Source of the DNA: Dokdonella sp. | GTDB taxonomy: Bacteria; Pseudomonadota; Gammaproteobacteria; Xanthomonadales; Rhodanobacteraceae | Assembly (NCBI RefSeq): GCF_019634815.1 | Contig: NZ_JAHCAP010000021.1 | Coordinates: forward strand, 1-64,000 | Length of the DNA stretch: 64,000 nt | Reading direction: 5' to 3' | In this document: positions 8,202 through 16,518 of the stretch, piece after piece | How positions within the stretch are numbered: position 1 is the stretch's first letter | Layout of the letters: every line of letters begins with the position of its first letter | Translations under genes and position numbers: made by a program | Notes under the pieces: generated by a model | Database searches by the model: none | Seen by the model: the letters and a program-made list of their open reading frames with translations, nothing else | Told to the model about the DNA's origin: nothing

Positions 8202-9107
8202 TCAGCGCCGTGCGCGGAAAACACCGCGCATGGCGAGCGCGGGCAACTTGAACAGGAAATGGGCCCAGATGCCGAGCCAGACGATCACGCGCAACACAGC
8301 GCTGTCGGCTGCAGGATCGAACTTGCGGAAATAGCGCCACATGCCGCGATGCTTGGCGCGTGCGACGAACACTGGCCGCGCACGGCTGGATCCGCCCTGT
8401 GCATGAGTGACGGTCAGATGCGCCGCATACGCGACATACCAGCCCGCATCGCGCACGCGGCGACACAGGTCGAGGTCCTCGACATGCAGGAAGTAGCCCT
8501 CGTCGAAACCACCGATGCGCTCGAACACTGCCCGCGGCAACAGCATGCAGGCGCCCGAGACCGCTTCGAGATACTCGAGTGGCGCATCACCATCACTGAC
8601 GGGCATTTCCACGCCACCAAGATCGGCGGAATGGGATTCCATGTCGGCCAGTCCGGTGAAGGTCATCACCGCGCGACGCAAGGTCGGCTCGCGCCGACGA
8701 TTGCCGCGTGCTGGCACGCCCTGCGCATCAAGCACGCACAGGCCGAGCAGACCGATCCGTGCATCGTCGGCAAGGATCGCACGCAGCGATTCAAGTGTGC
8801 CGAGCCGCCACAGACAATCGGGATTGAGGAACAGCAGCTCATCGCCGCTGGCCATCGCCGCACCACGATTGCAGGCCGGGCCGAAGCCGAGGTTGGCGGC
8901 ATTGTGCAACACATGCAGGCGTGGATCCCCGGCATGGGCGGCAGCCACGCGCTCGACTTCGCCATCGCGCGAGGCGTTGTCGACGAGAATCACTTCGAGC
9001 GGGACCGCTTCGGCAAGTACCGAAGCCACGCAATCACGCAGCAACGGGCCACTGTCGGCGGCCACGATGATGACGCTGGTCAGTCCGACGGGGACGACAT
9101 CGCTCAT
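8202..9107 (-). CDS. glycosyltransferase family 2
   Basis: 301 aa with a GT-A fold signature: SVIIVAADSG at 11-20, VDNASRD at 42-48, NLGFGPACNRG at 72-82 and the acidic FLNPDC at 93-98 that takes the DxD role. GGFDEGYFLHVEDLDLCRRV follows, where the ED pair is the usual catalytic-base motif of rhamnosyltransferase-like GT2 enzymes, and a basic hydrophobic tail ends it. It probably adds a sugar to a lipid-linked surface glycan in the cytoplasm. Last gene of the wzm-wzt cluster, starting 12 bases after the preceding stop; ATG 9107 is preferred over TTG 9119. No clear ribosome binding site, so coupling to the upstream gene is likely. Confidence 0.85.
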   Translation of the reverse strand: MSDVVPVGLTSVIIVAADSGPLLRDCVASVLAEAVPLEVILVDNASRDGEVERVAAAHAGDPRLHVLHNAANLGFGPACNRGAAMASGDELLFLNPDCLWRLGTLESLRAILADDARIGLLGLCVLDAQGVPARGNRRREPTLRRAVMTFTGLADMESHSADLGGVEMPVSDGDAPLEYLEAVSGACMLLPRAVFERIGGFDEGYFLHVEDLDLCRRVRDAGWYVAYAAHLTVTHAQGGSSRARPVFVARAKHRGMWRYFRKFDPAADSAVLRVIVWLGIWAHFLFKLPALAMRGVFRARR

Positions 9108-9119
9108 TGCGGCCGGCAA

Positions 9120-10979
9120 TCAGACCGCACCAAGCAGGCGCCCACCCTGCCCGCTTGCGTAAGTCCACAAGGCCGGCCATGCCTCGCAAGACTGCGCGAG
9201 CTGATCGGTTTCCTCGCGCAGCAGACGGGCGCAGGCAGCATCGTCGACGCCTTCGGGCCAGTCACCCAGCCGCGGTGAGGCATTGGCGATCAGGGCCTTG
9301 CCGTTGGCCTCGATCATCGTGCGCACGTCTGCCTGCCAGTAGATCGGCGCATCGCTGGCACTGTCGTACTGGGTCTGCAAGCGTTCGATGAGATCCGCGC
9401 GCACGAAGGCGAGATACTCCTTGAGCTGACGCACCGCGCCACCTGGAGCCGCGGCAGCCACATCGTGCAGATGCGCGGCCAGCAGGCCAAGGCGCTGCGC
9501 CGGATCGTCGGAGCGGAACTCGGGCAACTGGCGGCGGATGTAGTCGACGATCCAGTAGTTGAACTTGGGCGTATGCGCAGCCAAGGTCAGCGCTGAACGC
9601 TTGCGCTGGGCTTCCTGCGCATGGCCGACCGCGAATGGCAACTCGAGCGCGAGGGCACCGGGGTGACACAGCGCGGTGATGCACGAGAACAGCGCATCCT
9701 CGCCACGGCCAGACGGATTGGTACACGGCAACATCACACTGTTGTCGAGCGCGAACGGCGAGAAGGTTGCCGCGTCGCGGACGTTGGCTTGGCGATAGCC
9801 GTACCAGATGCTGCCCGCTTCGATGTTGCGCAGGTAGCTGTCGCGGTCGCGCGTGAACTCTGCGCGCGCCGCGGGCGGCAGCTGGTAGAGCCAGTTGGCC
9901 GAATCGGTGCGTGAAGCGCCGCAAGCCCCATGCTGAGTTGCGAGCACGGGGGCCTGGCTGCGCAGATGGTCGAGCCGATTGAGCGCCAGGCCGCGCAGGG
10001 AACTTGGCTCGATCGCGTAGCGTGAATCCTGCACCAGGTCGCCCAGCGATCGACCCAGTGCTGCCAGGTGAATCTCGAACGGGTCCTCGTCGACTTCTTC
10101 CCCGGCGGCCAGGGCATTGTCCAGGTTGCGGTAGAACAGGGTTTCGCCGATCCGCGCAGGATCGGGATCCAGCCCCGGTCGCGCATCGGCAAGGCGGCGC
10201 AGCGGCAAGCGGTGGTCGTCATCGAGCAGGATCGCGCGAGCCCCTGCACTGAGCAACAGTGCAAGGTTCCAGGCGCGCCCGCCGCCGAAACGCGTGCGCT
10301 CACTGCCGCCAAGCACGATTCGACTCAGAAAGGCCGCGGCGCTCGGCACCGCGCGCGCCAACTTGTCGGTCAGTTGCCGACTCTCAACCGCGCCAACGTA
10401 GGTGAGTTTGCAGCCGGTCGCGCGGGCGAATTCACGCAACAGGTCGCGATGCCGGTTGGCTGCTTCAGGTGAAGCCGAATCATCGAGCAACACGTAGTTG
10501 CGGTTGCCGCGGTGACGCCGCTCGTAATCGGCAAGTGAAGCGAGCAGATGGGCGAGCTGGTCGGGACGATCGCAGGCGCGGATGAACACGCCACGCAGCG
10601 GCGCGATTTCGCGCTGGGCAGCGTGGCCAAGGTTTTGCACGAAGTCCGGTGCCGAAACCAGCAGGCCGCGCCCGACCAGACCTTCGAACACGCGCCGCAC
10701 GGCTACACGCTGGCCTGCGAGTCCGGATACGGTCGCCATCACGCGCTCGGCGTGCTCGTCGAGCGTGCGAAATTCCCTGCTCTGGTCGAGCGCCTGCAGG
10801 ACCTGATAGGTCATCACGTGGGTCTGGCCCGTTCGTTTGACCTGAAAGATGCACTCGCTGTTGGAAAGCGATGCGACCACGCCATCTTCCGATGCATACA
10901 GCGGCGCATTCGGATCGATTCGCGGCGTGGCGCCCGTGTCCGACGTGTAGTTGATCTGGTAACCCAATGGCGTGCTCAT
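9120..10979 (-). CDS. unrecognised protein: PqqD-like N-terminal domain joined to a GT-A-like region
   Basis: A 619-aa protein I cannot name. Residues ~25-110 look like a PqqD-type winged-helix fold (NAPLYASEDGVVASL, then VLQALDQSREFRTLDEH and FEGLVGRGLLVS), a domain that in other systems binds leader peptides. From ~128 comes a Rossmann-like start (RGVFIRACDRPDQLAHLLASL, NYVLLDDSAS) and then ARAILLDDDHRLPLR with an acidic DDDH at 253-256, which resembles the metal/nucleotide-sugar motif of GT-A glycosyltransferases. The C-terminal ~350 aa hold no motif I know. No membrane segment or signal peptide. ATG 10979 follows the methyltransferase stop by 20 bases. Context implies a role in making or modifying the glycan exported by the adjacent Wzm/Wzt pair (inference). 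Confidence 0.6.
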   Translation of the reverse strand: MSTPLGYQINYTSDTGATPRIDPNAPLYASEDGVVASLSNSECIFQVKRTGQTHVMTYQVLQALDQSREFRTLDEHAERVMATVSGLAGQRVAVRRVFEGLVGRGLLVSAPDFVQNLGHAAQREIAPLRGVFIRACDRPDQLAHLLASLADYERRHRGNRNYVLLDDSASPEAANRHRDLLREFARATGCKLTYVGAVESRQLTDKLARAVPSAAAFLSRIVLGGSERTRFGGGRAWNLALLLSAGARAILLDDDHRLPLRRLADARPGLDPDPARIGETLFYRNLDNALAAGEEVDEDPFEIHLAALGRSLGDLVQDSRYAIEPSSLRGLALNRLDHLRSQAPVLATQHGACGASRTDSANWLYQLPPAARAEFTRDRDSYLRNIEAGSIWYGYRQANVRDAATFSPFALDNSVMLPCTNPSGRGEDALFSCITALCHPGALALELPFAVGHAQEAQRKRSALTLAAHTPKFNYWIVDYIRRQLPEFRSDDPAQRLGLLAAHLHDVAAAAPGGAVRQLKEYLAFVRADLIERLQTQYDSASDAPIYWQADVRTMIEANGKALIANASPRLGDWPEGVDDAACARLLREETDQLAQSCEAWPALWTYASGQGGRLLGAV

Positions 10980-10999
10980 GCGTAAACCCGCGGGCCGCC

Positions 11000-11878
11000 T
11001 CAGCGACTGTGCCTGGCGTCCTGTTCCTGGAGTGTGGCGATCGTGGCCCGCAAGCGCGCGATTTCGGCCTCGAGCCCGGCGATATGGGCGCCGGCAGCCA
11101 TGTTCTTGCGGATCTCGTGATTGTAATGCGCGTAGACCGATTCTTCGCGGTCTCCGAACCACGACATCGCAGGCAGATCGGCAGGCAGAGCCACCTTGCC
11201 GCAGACCGCGAGGTAGTAAATCGGCTCATAGGCCAGGCCTTCCTGCAGAACATCGCCCTCGCGCGCCGCGGTACAAGCCTCTGCCGCCGAGCCGGATGGC
11301 GCCAGCGACCAGATCGCCGACTGGAACAGGAGCTTCTGGCCGAACAGTTGGATCTGCGGGAAGTGCGGCTTCAGCAAGGCAAGCAACTCGTCTCGGTAGA
11401 GCTCGCGTACATGGAACTCATTGCAAAACCCGGTCAGATCGCTGTAGGTGCGCTTGTCCGGCGAAGACAGGATGAGAACGCCATCGACCGTGAGTACGCG
11501 GGAAAACTCCGCCAGCAGGGCCTCCTGCGCCGCAAGGTGTTCGAGCGTCTCGAACGAAACCACCACGTCAAAGGATTGATCCGGGAATGGCAAGCGGGTG
11601 ATGTCGGCGCATTGGTAGCGCAAGTTGCCGAGTGCCGCGTAGCGGCTGGATGCATGCGCGATCGTGGCCGCATCGATGTCGACGCCAGCCACCTCGCTGG
11701 CCACCGCTGCGAGCAGGGCCGAGCCATACCCTTCGCCGCAGGCTGCATCAAGGACGCGCTTGCCCGCAACCAGAGGCCGTGCAAAGGCGTAGCGATGCCA
11801 GTGCTCGTACCAGATCTCGCGCACGCATTCGGGCGTGAAGCGCTCACCGGTGAAGGACAGCGTCGGAGATTCGCTCAT
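11000..11878 (-). CDS. SAM-dependent methyltransferase with C-terminal coiled coil
   Basis: 292 aa. Class I methyltransferase domain with motif I RVLDAACGEGYGSALL at 41-56, acidic VAGVDIDAAT after strand 2, and DVVVSFETLEHL as post-I/II motif, followed by FSRVLTVDGVLILSSPDK. The last ~30 residues (IAGLEAEIARLRATIATLQEQ) form a heptad coiled coil. In O-antigen systems of the Wzm/Wzt type, a methyltransferase can cap the non-reducing chain end, with coiled coils setting chain length (WbdD-like logic). That analogy is an inference; there is no kinase domain here. ATG 11878 overlaps the Wzt stop as ATGA. Confidence 0.85.
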   Translation of the reverse strand: MSESPTLSFTGERFTPECVREIWYEHWHRYAFARPLVAGKRVLDAACGEGYGSALLAAVASEVAGVDIDAATIAHASSRYAALGNLRYQCADITRLPFPDQSFDVVVSFETLEHLAAQEALLAEFSRVLTVDGVLILSSPDKRTYSDLTGFCNEFHVRELYRDELLALLKPHFPQIQLFGQKLLFQSAIWSLAPSGSAAEACTAAREGDVLQEGLAYEPIYYLAVCGKVALPADLPAMSWFGDREESVYAHYNHEIRKNMAAGAHIAGLEAEIARLRATIATLQEQDARHSR

Positions 11879-13074
11879 GCCTTTTCCTCGACTTGCGGCA
11901 GCCAGCGGTGCGCGAGTCGAACCAAACCGAACTCGCTGGTGTTTCCACGCACCACCAACGCACGCTCGACCGTCCCGAAAACCCGCAGGCCTTCGGGATC
12001 GAGCGGATGTACACGCACGGTGTAGCTTCCTGGCAGCAACTGCGGCTCATCGAAGCGCAAGGCGCAATGGCTTTCGCCGGCGTCGTTGAGCATTGGTTGG
12101 TAGCCATCCATCTCGCTGCTCACGCCATAGACAGGTGTTCCGTCGGCACGCACGATGCCGATCGCGATGATCGGCCTGCGGCCTTCGCGCGAGCGCAGGC
12201 GCAGTTTTACGCTGAAACCCGCGCCTTGCTCGAGGATCAGCGGCAACTCGCCCTGCGCATCATCGAGCTGGACCTCTTCGACCATGAACTCGAGGTCGCC
12301 GCCTGCACGCTCGGTGCCTGAGTCTTGCGCTGCAAGCTTCGACTCCTGATAGGCGAGGTACGCCTGGGTTACGTCGAACACGCCGCCGATCATCGCCACG
12401 CGCCCGTCTCGCAGCCAGCAAGCATGTTGGCAGAGTTTCTGGATGTGATACATGCTGTGCGAGACCAGGATCAGGGTGCCGCCGCCGTCGAGATAGTCCT
12501 GCATCCAGCGTATGCATTTTTTCTGGAACGCTTCGTCACCCACTGCCAGCACTTCATCGGTGATCAGCAGATCGGGTTTGAGCACCGCGATGATCGCGAA
12601 TCCAAGGCGCACCACCATGCCAGAGGAATAGTGCTTGACCGGCTGGTCGATGTACTGACCGATGTCGGCGAACTCGATGATCTTCGGCATGCTGGTTTTC
12701 AGGCGTGCGCCAGTCATGCCGTGCAGCGCCGCGGTCATCATGATGTTTTCGCGACCGGTCTGGTCCGGATCGAAACCTGCCCCGAGTTCGAGCAAGGCGC
12801 CTATTTCGCCGGTCACCGCGACCTTGCCGGAACTCGGCGTGAGCACGCCGGAAATCAGTTTGAGCAAGGTCGACTTGCCTGCGCCATTGGCGCCGATCAG
12901 GCCCAGCGATTCACCACGGCGCACTTCGAGGCTGACATCGCTCAACACGGCAGTGCTGTCGATCCGGCGCCGTGACACCAGCAGGCGCCAGAGGGCACGC
13001 ATCCGATCCCGGTGGTGAAAGGATTTCGGATAGACCTTGCCCAAACCCTCGGTGCGGACGAGTACATCGCTCAC
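11875..13074 (-). CDS. wzt: ABC transporter ATP-binding protein, Wzt-type with C-terminal carbohydrate-binding domain
   Basis: 399 aa. Walker A GANGAGKST at 61-69, an HYSSGMVVRLGFA signature near 160 and Walker B LLITDEVLAVGD near 180, then QKKCIRWMQDY and the H-loop SHSM. The ~130-aa C-terminal extension (about 265-395) matches the placement of the Wzt carbohydrate-binding domain that recognises the capped O-polysaccharide before export. Energises the permease encoded just upstream. Start is GTG 13074, overlapping the permease stop as GTGA, with GAGGA about 7 bases upstream. An export system that reads a modified chain end would explain the methyltransferase encoded next. Confidence 0.9.
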   Translation of the reverse strand: MSDVLVRTEGLGKVYPKSFHHRDRMRALWRLLVSRRRIDSTAVLSDVSLEVRRGESLGLIGANGAGKSTLLKLISGVLTPSSGKVAVTGEIGALLELGAGFDPDQTGRENIMMTAALHGMTGARLKTSMPKIIEFADIGQYIDQPVKHYSSGMVVRLGFAIIAVLKPDLLITDEVLAVGDEAFQKKCIRWMQDYLDGGGTLILVSHSMYHIQKLCQHACWLRDGRVAMIGGVFDVTQAYLAYQESKLAAQDSGTERAGGDLEFMVEEVQLDDAQGELPLILEQGAGFSVKLRLRSREGRRPIIAIGIVRADGTPVYGVSSEMDGYQPMLNDAGESHCALRFDEPQLLPGSYTVRVHPLDPEGLRVFGTVERALVVRGNTSEFGLVRLAHRWLPQVEEKA

Positions 13075-13844
13075 AGAAAGTCCTCGAAATGCTTGTCCAG
13101 GCGCGTGAACAGCCAGTACCCGCAAAGAAGCGTGCCTGCCGCGACCAGCAATGCGCAGGCCAGACTGGGTGCGGCGATCACACCATGATCGAGCACGATC
13201 GCATGAAAGGCCTCGGCGTAGAAGGTGAAGGGATTGAGCGACAACCACGGCTGATACGCCACCGGCATGATCGTGCGGTCATAGAAGACCGGCGCGCAGT
13301 AGAGCAGCAGCGGCAACAACTGGGCGAGCAGTTGTACAAGGTCACGCACGAACACTTGCAAGGCAGCCAGCAGCAGCGAAATGCCCAGCGCAAGCGCAAA
13401 CAAGGGAACGTAGAGCAGGAGTGCAAGCGGCAAGCCAGCGAGCAGACGCACGTGGTCATCGAAGAAATTCAGTGCAACAACGATCACGACAAAGCCGAGC
13501 AGATGGATCACGAAGCTGGCACAGACCCGCGCCATCACGAGAATCGCCCGTGGAAAGGCTACCTTGCCGATCAGGGCCGCATTGTCCTGGATTGCCTTGG
13601 TGGCATTGAGAATCGCATCGGAAAACGCAGTCCACGGCCAGAGCGCAACCGCGAGGAAGGCGACATAGCCCGGCGCGTCGGCGCCCGGGATCCTGGCGTT
13701 GAACACCTTGACGAAGACAAACGCAAAAATGGCCAACTGCAATGCCGGCTGGAACACGGCCCACAGGATTCCGGCAAAGCTTCCGGCAAATCTTGCCCGC
13801 AACTCGCGCGCGGCGAACTCATAGGTGAGCGCGATGGTGCTCAT
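13071..13844 (-). CDS. wzm: ABC-2 type polysaccharide export permease
   Basis: 257 aa with about six membrane segments and the ABC-2 permease pattern: RELRARFAGSFAGILWAVFQP near the N-terminus, IGKVAFPRAILV in the middle, and SLNPFTFYAEAFHAIVL before the last helix. Together with the Wzt-type ATPase it would flip or extrude an undecaprenyl-linked glycan across the inner membrane. First gene of a five-gene minus-strand unit whose members overlap or nearly touch. The 222 bp upstream (13845-14066), before the PPIase stop, hold no gene I can support and would contain the promoter. Confidence 0.9.
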   Translation of the reverse strand: MSTIALTYEFAARELRARFAGSFAGILWAVFQPALQLAIFAFVFVKVFNARIPGADAPGYVAFLAVALWPWTAFSDAILNATKAIQDNAALIGKVAFPRAILVMARVCASFVIHLLGFVVIVVALNFFDDHVRLLAGLPLALLLYVPLFALALGISLLLAALQVFVRDLVQLLAQLLPLLLYCAPVFYDRTIMPVAYQPWLSLNPFTFYAEAFHAIVLDHGVIAAPSLACALLVAAGTLLCGYWLFTRLDKHFEDFL

Positions 13845-14066
13845 CAGGCTGCTTCGCTATGGGCAAGACACACGCCGCCGTCGCCAGTCATGCGCCTGTT
13901 GCGCGCCGCGCACCGGAATTGAAGCTGCGTCCCGGGGTTGGTGCCGCCGATCCCGGGGCATTGGCTCGCACGACGCGCCGCAGTGATCGCGGGCAGCTTT
14001 GCCCGGGCGGTGACTGGCGCGATTGACGTATTGGCGTGGTGACGCGTCCGAGCCATCAACTCCCTT

Positions 14067-15050
14067 TCAGTGCTGCTTCGCAGCCTGCGCGCCGATCGCA
14101 GGGGCGTCCGGGGCGGGTTTTGCCGATACAGGCAGCGCCGGCAGGGTGCCGTAGCGCGTGCGCAATGAGTTGATCTTGTCAGGATCGGCATCGAGCGGAT
14201 TATTGCGCAAGGTGTCGACATAGTCCGCAACCGTCTTTTTCACGTACGCGCTCTTGAGCGCATCGAGGATCTGTTCGCGTGCCTCATCGAAACTCAACTG
14301 GCGTTCTGGCGTGCGTACCAGAAGCTTGAGGACATAGTATCCGCTCGCAGTTTCCACCGGCGGCGAAATGCTGCCCGGCATGAGCAGGGCATCGACTGCG
14401 CTGGCGAGATCGCTCTGGATTGCGCGCTTGCCCGCATGCTTGATGATGCCCAGGGTCTGCGCCTTGTTGGGTTCGTCCGAATACTTGGCGACCAAGGCAT
14501 CGAAATCGGCATTTCCAGACTTCGCCTGTTGCTCGACTTCATCGGCGACCGCCTTGGCCTGGGCGTTCGTTCGCGAGCCGATGGAAATGAAGACTTGCTG
14601 GACATCGAAACTTGCAGGCGCAAGGTACTTTTCCTTGTGCGCGATGTACTCTTCATGGGCAAGCGCTGAAAGATCCGGGATCTTCAGGCTGCTCTGAAAG
14701 TGCTCGAGCTGTGCCTTGGCGAGCAGCTGGGTCTTCGCCAGGTCGGTTGCGGCTTCGATTTCCGGCGTCTGCGGAATACCCGCCTTGAGCGCGTCGGCTG
14801 CCAATTGCTTCTGCAGCAAGAGATTGAGGACCAGCGCCTGAATGCGTTTCGGGCTGCTGATGAACCCGACGCGATCGATTTCCGGGACTTTTTCAACCGC
14901 TTGGTCGATGTCATGGAAAGTCAGCGTCTGGCCGCCCTGGGTCGCGACGGCAGTCAAGTCATCAGCGCCTTCGGCTTGCGCCGCGTGGGCGAAGAAGACC
15001 GTGGCGGCAAGGACGAAGGCGTGAATCGTTCGTTTGCTCATGAAAGCCAT
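14067..15050 (-). CDS. exported parvulin-type peptidyl-prolyl isomerase (EpsD/SurA-like)
   Basis: 327 aa with a signal peptide (MSKRTIHAFVLAATVFFAHAAQA). An N-terminal helical chaperone region contains RIQALVLNLLLQKQLAADAL. A single rotamase domain runs from about 170 to 265 (SFDVQQVFISIGSRT through SPPVETASGYYVLKLLV), then a Pro/Ala-rich tail. The layout matches periplasmic foldases such as SurA/PrsA and the EpsD isomerases of exopolysaccharide loci. The canonical GGDLGWF segment of the rotamase fold is not recognisable (QTLGIIKHAGKRAI instead), so activity is uncertain. ATG 15050 and ATG 15041 are both possible; neither has a strong ribosome binding site. Confidence 0.78.
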   Translation of the reverse strand: MAFMSKRTIHAFVLAATVFFAHAAQAEGADDLTAVATQGGQTLTFHDIDQAVEKVPEIDRVGFISSPKRIQALVLNLLLQKQLAADALKAGIPQTPEIEAATDLAKTQLLAKAQLEHFQSSLKIPDLSALAHEEYIAHKEKYLAPASFDVQQVFISIGSRTNAQAKAVADEVEQQAKSGNADFDALVAKYSDEPNKAQTLGIIKHAGKRAIQSDLASAVDALLMPGSISPPVETASGYYVLKLLVRTPERQLSFDEAREQILDALKSAYVKKTVADYVDTLRNNPLDADPDKINSLRTRYGTLPALPVSAKPAPDAPAIGAQAAKQH

Positions 15051-15225
15051 GCTCGGTGAGTGTGGATTGCGTGTTGTCGTTGCCATCGGCTCCAACGCAC
15101 GGTGTGCCGCCGTCTGGCTTGAAATGGCGAAAACGCAACCGCCATCCGGACTCGGATGGCGGCGTCGTGGTCGTGCGCTTGATCAGTGGGCAATGCCCGC
15201 AAGGCAAGAGCCGGTGTTGGTGATA

Positions 15226-16362
15226 TCAGCCGTCGATGCGCAGCTGGCACGTCGCGTTGGTACAACCGACGGGTCGGACATTCAGATAGTAGGTTTGACC
15301 ACGATTCAGTCGGCAATAGCCGCTGGTCGTCGTGTCGATTCTCCAGCGAATGCCAACGCCGTCGTTCGGGACATTCAAACCCTTGCAGGAAGGTCCGATT
15401 GCGGCACTGTCAAAATCGCCACACTCCGTCGAGATCGAAAAATCCGCGTTGGTATAGTTCGAAATGTTTCCGAAGGCCTTGGTGAACTTGCCGATTCGAC
15501 CGACCGTAACTCCCGTGGGGACCGTGAAGCGGGCACTGATGTATTGGCCCTGGCTGATCGAGAAGGTGGGTCCGCCACCCGTTGGACCAGGGAAGTCCAG
15601 ATACGGCGGTGCGGTGGGTGTCAGCGTTCCGGACGAATCGGCATAACGTCCCAGCCAGATCGGGAAGGTCGTCAGATTGTCCGCTCCGCCATCGGTGGTG
15701 CAGGTTCCGATGATGTTTCGGTAGCACAAGTTCGCCTTGGTCAGGCGATTGGCTGGACAATTGTCGCCGCCACCTTGATTGACCGGGTTGATCGTGATTG
15801 GAATTGCGGCGCTGGTGATTGCGCCATCGGCATTGCTGCACGTCAAGCTCAGCGAAAAGGTCACGGCACTCGCGCCGCCACCCTGATCCGCTGCAACCGG
15901 CGTGATCTGGCGGCTGTTGGCGCCAATGACAGCGGGGGCGGATTGCACCCAATCCGACATCAGGGCGCCTGCCGGTGCACCAGTGAATGCGCCACTGCAA
16001 TTGATCGGCGCAACGCCACCGGCCAAGGTCCAGGAGACCGTGAACGGCTGATCGACATTGGCAACCAGTGGATTTGGGCTGGGTGTGAGAACGAACGGCG
16101 TGGTCGGCGGGTTGGCGCCACCGGTCCCACCACCCGTACCACAACCATCACCGGTCAGGGTTGCGAGGCTCGCAATCAAACTGGTGCCATTGGGCTCGAG
16201 ATGCAGCCCATCGGGATCCTCGGTGGTGATGGTGCAGTTCTTGCCATCCACCGTAGTGAGATTGACCGTTGCGGTTACAGGTCCGGCGGCGTTCGACTGA
16301 CCGGCGAACAAGGCACCCAAAAGGGTGGATACGGCAACAACAGAAGCAATACGCAATTGCAT
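15226..16362 (-). CDS. exported protein of unknown function
   Basis: 378 aa. A clear signal peptide starts at ATG 16362 (MQLRIASVVAVSTLLGALFAGQSNA) with GGAA about 7 bases upstream. The mature part begins with a beta-rich segment and a Gly-rich linker (GCGTGGGTGGANPP). An Ig-like stretch follows (PFVLTPSPNPLVANVDQPFTVSWTLAGG), then a C-terminal ~150-aa domain with ten or so Cys (for example CYRNIIGTCTTDGG, STECGDFDS, CRLNRGQTYYLNVRPVGC). The Cys pairs suggest disulfide bonding outside the cytoplasm. I do not recognise the family. It could be secreted through the T2SS encoded 2 kb away, but nothing in the sequence proves this. Confidence 0.75.
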   Translation of the reverse strand: MQLRIASVVAVSTLLGALFAGQSNAAGPVTATVNLTTVDGKNCTITTEDPDGLHLEPNGTSLIASLATLTGDGCGTGGGTGGANPPTTPFVLTPSPNPLVANVDQPFTVSWTLAGGVAPINCSGAFTGAPAGALMSDWVQSAPAVIGANSRQITPVAADQGGGASAVTFSLSLTCSNADGAITSAAIPITINPVNQGGGDNCPANRLTKANLCYRNIIGTCTTDGGADNLTTFPIWLGRYADSSGTLTPTAPPYLDFPGPTGGGPTFSISQGQYISARFTVPTGVTVGRIGKFTKAFGNISNYTNADFSISTECGDFDSAAIGPSCKGLNVPNDGVGIRWRIDTTTSGYCRLNRGQTYYLNVRPVGCTNATCQLRIDG

Positions 16363-16463
16363 GCAACAGGTTCCATCGATAGCGGGCGGCCGCGATCTTA
16401 TACCTTCCGGCGGGCCCAAGTGTAATTTTGGCGTTGTCGAGGCGCTTCGTCCCGCGATTGACC

Positions 16464-16495
16464 AAAAAAAAGGGGAGGGCAAAGCCCTCCCCTTT
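16464..16495 (-). terminator. rho-independent terminator
   Basis: A 12-bp perfect stem, AAAGGGGAGGGC (16469-16480) with GCCCTCCCCTTT (16484-16495), around a 3-base loop. On the minus strand it is followed by eight T (16471 down to 16464). It lies 24 bases after the stop of the minus-strand gene ending at 16519 and would insulate the exported-protein gene at 15226-16362 from it. Confidence 0.92.
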
Positions 16496-16518
16496 CAGAC
16501 TTGCATTGCCTCAAGCGA

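Noticed and set aside
13844..14230. A 128-codon minus-strand frame between the ABC permease and the PPIase.
   Set aside because: It overlaps the PPIase gene in another frame and has Arg/Thr/Ser-rich shadow composition.
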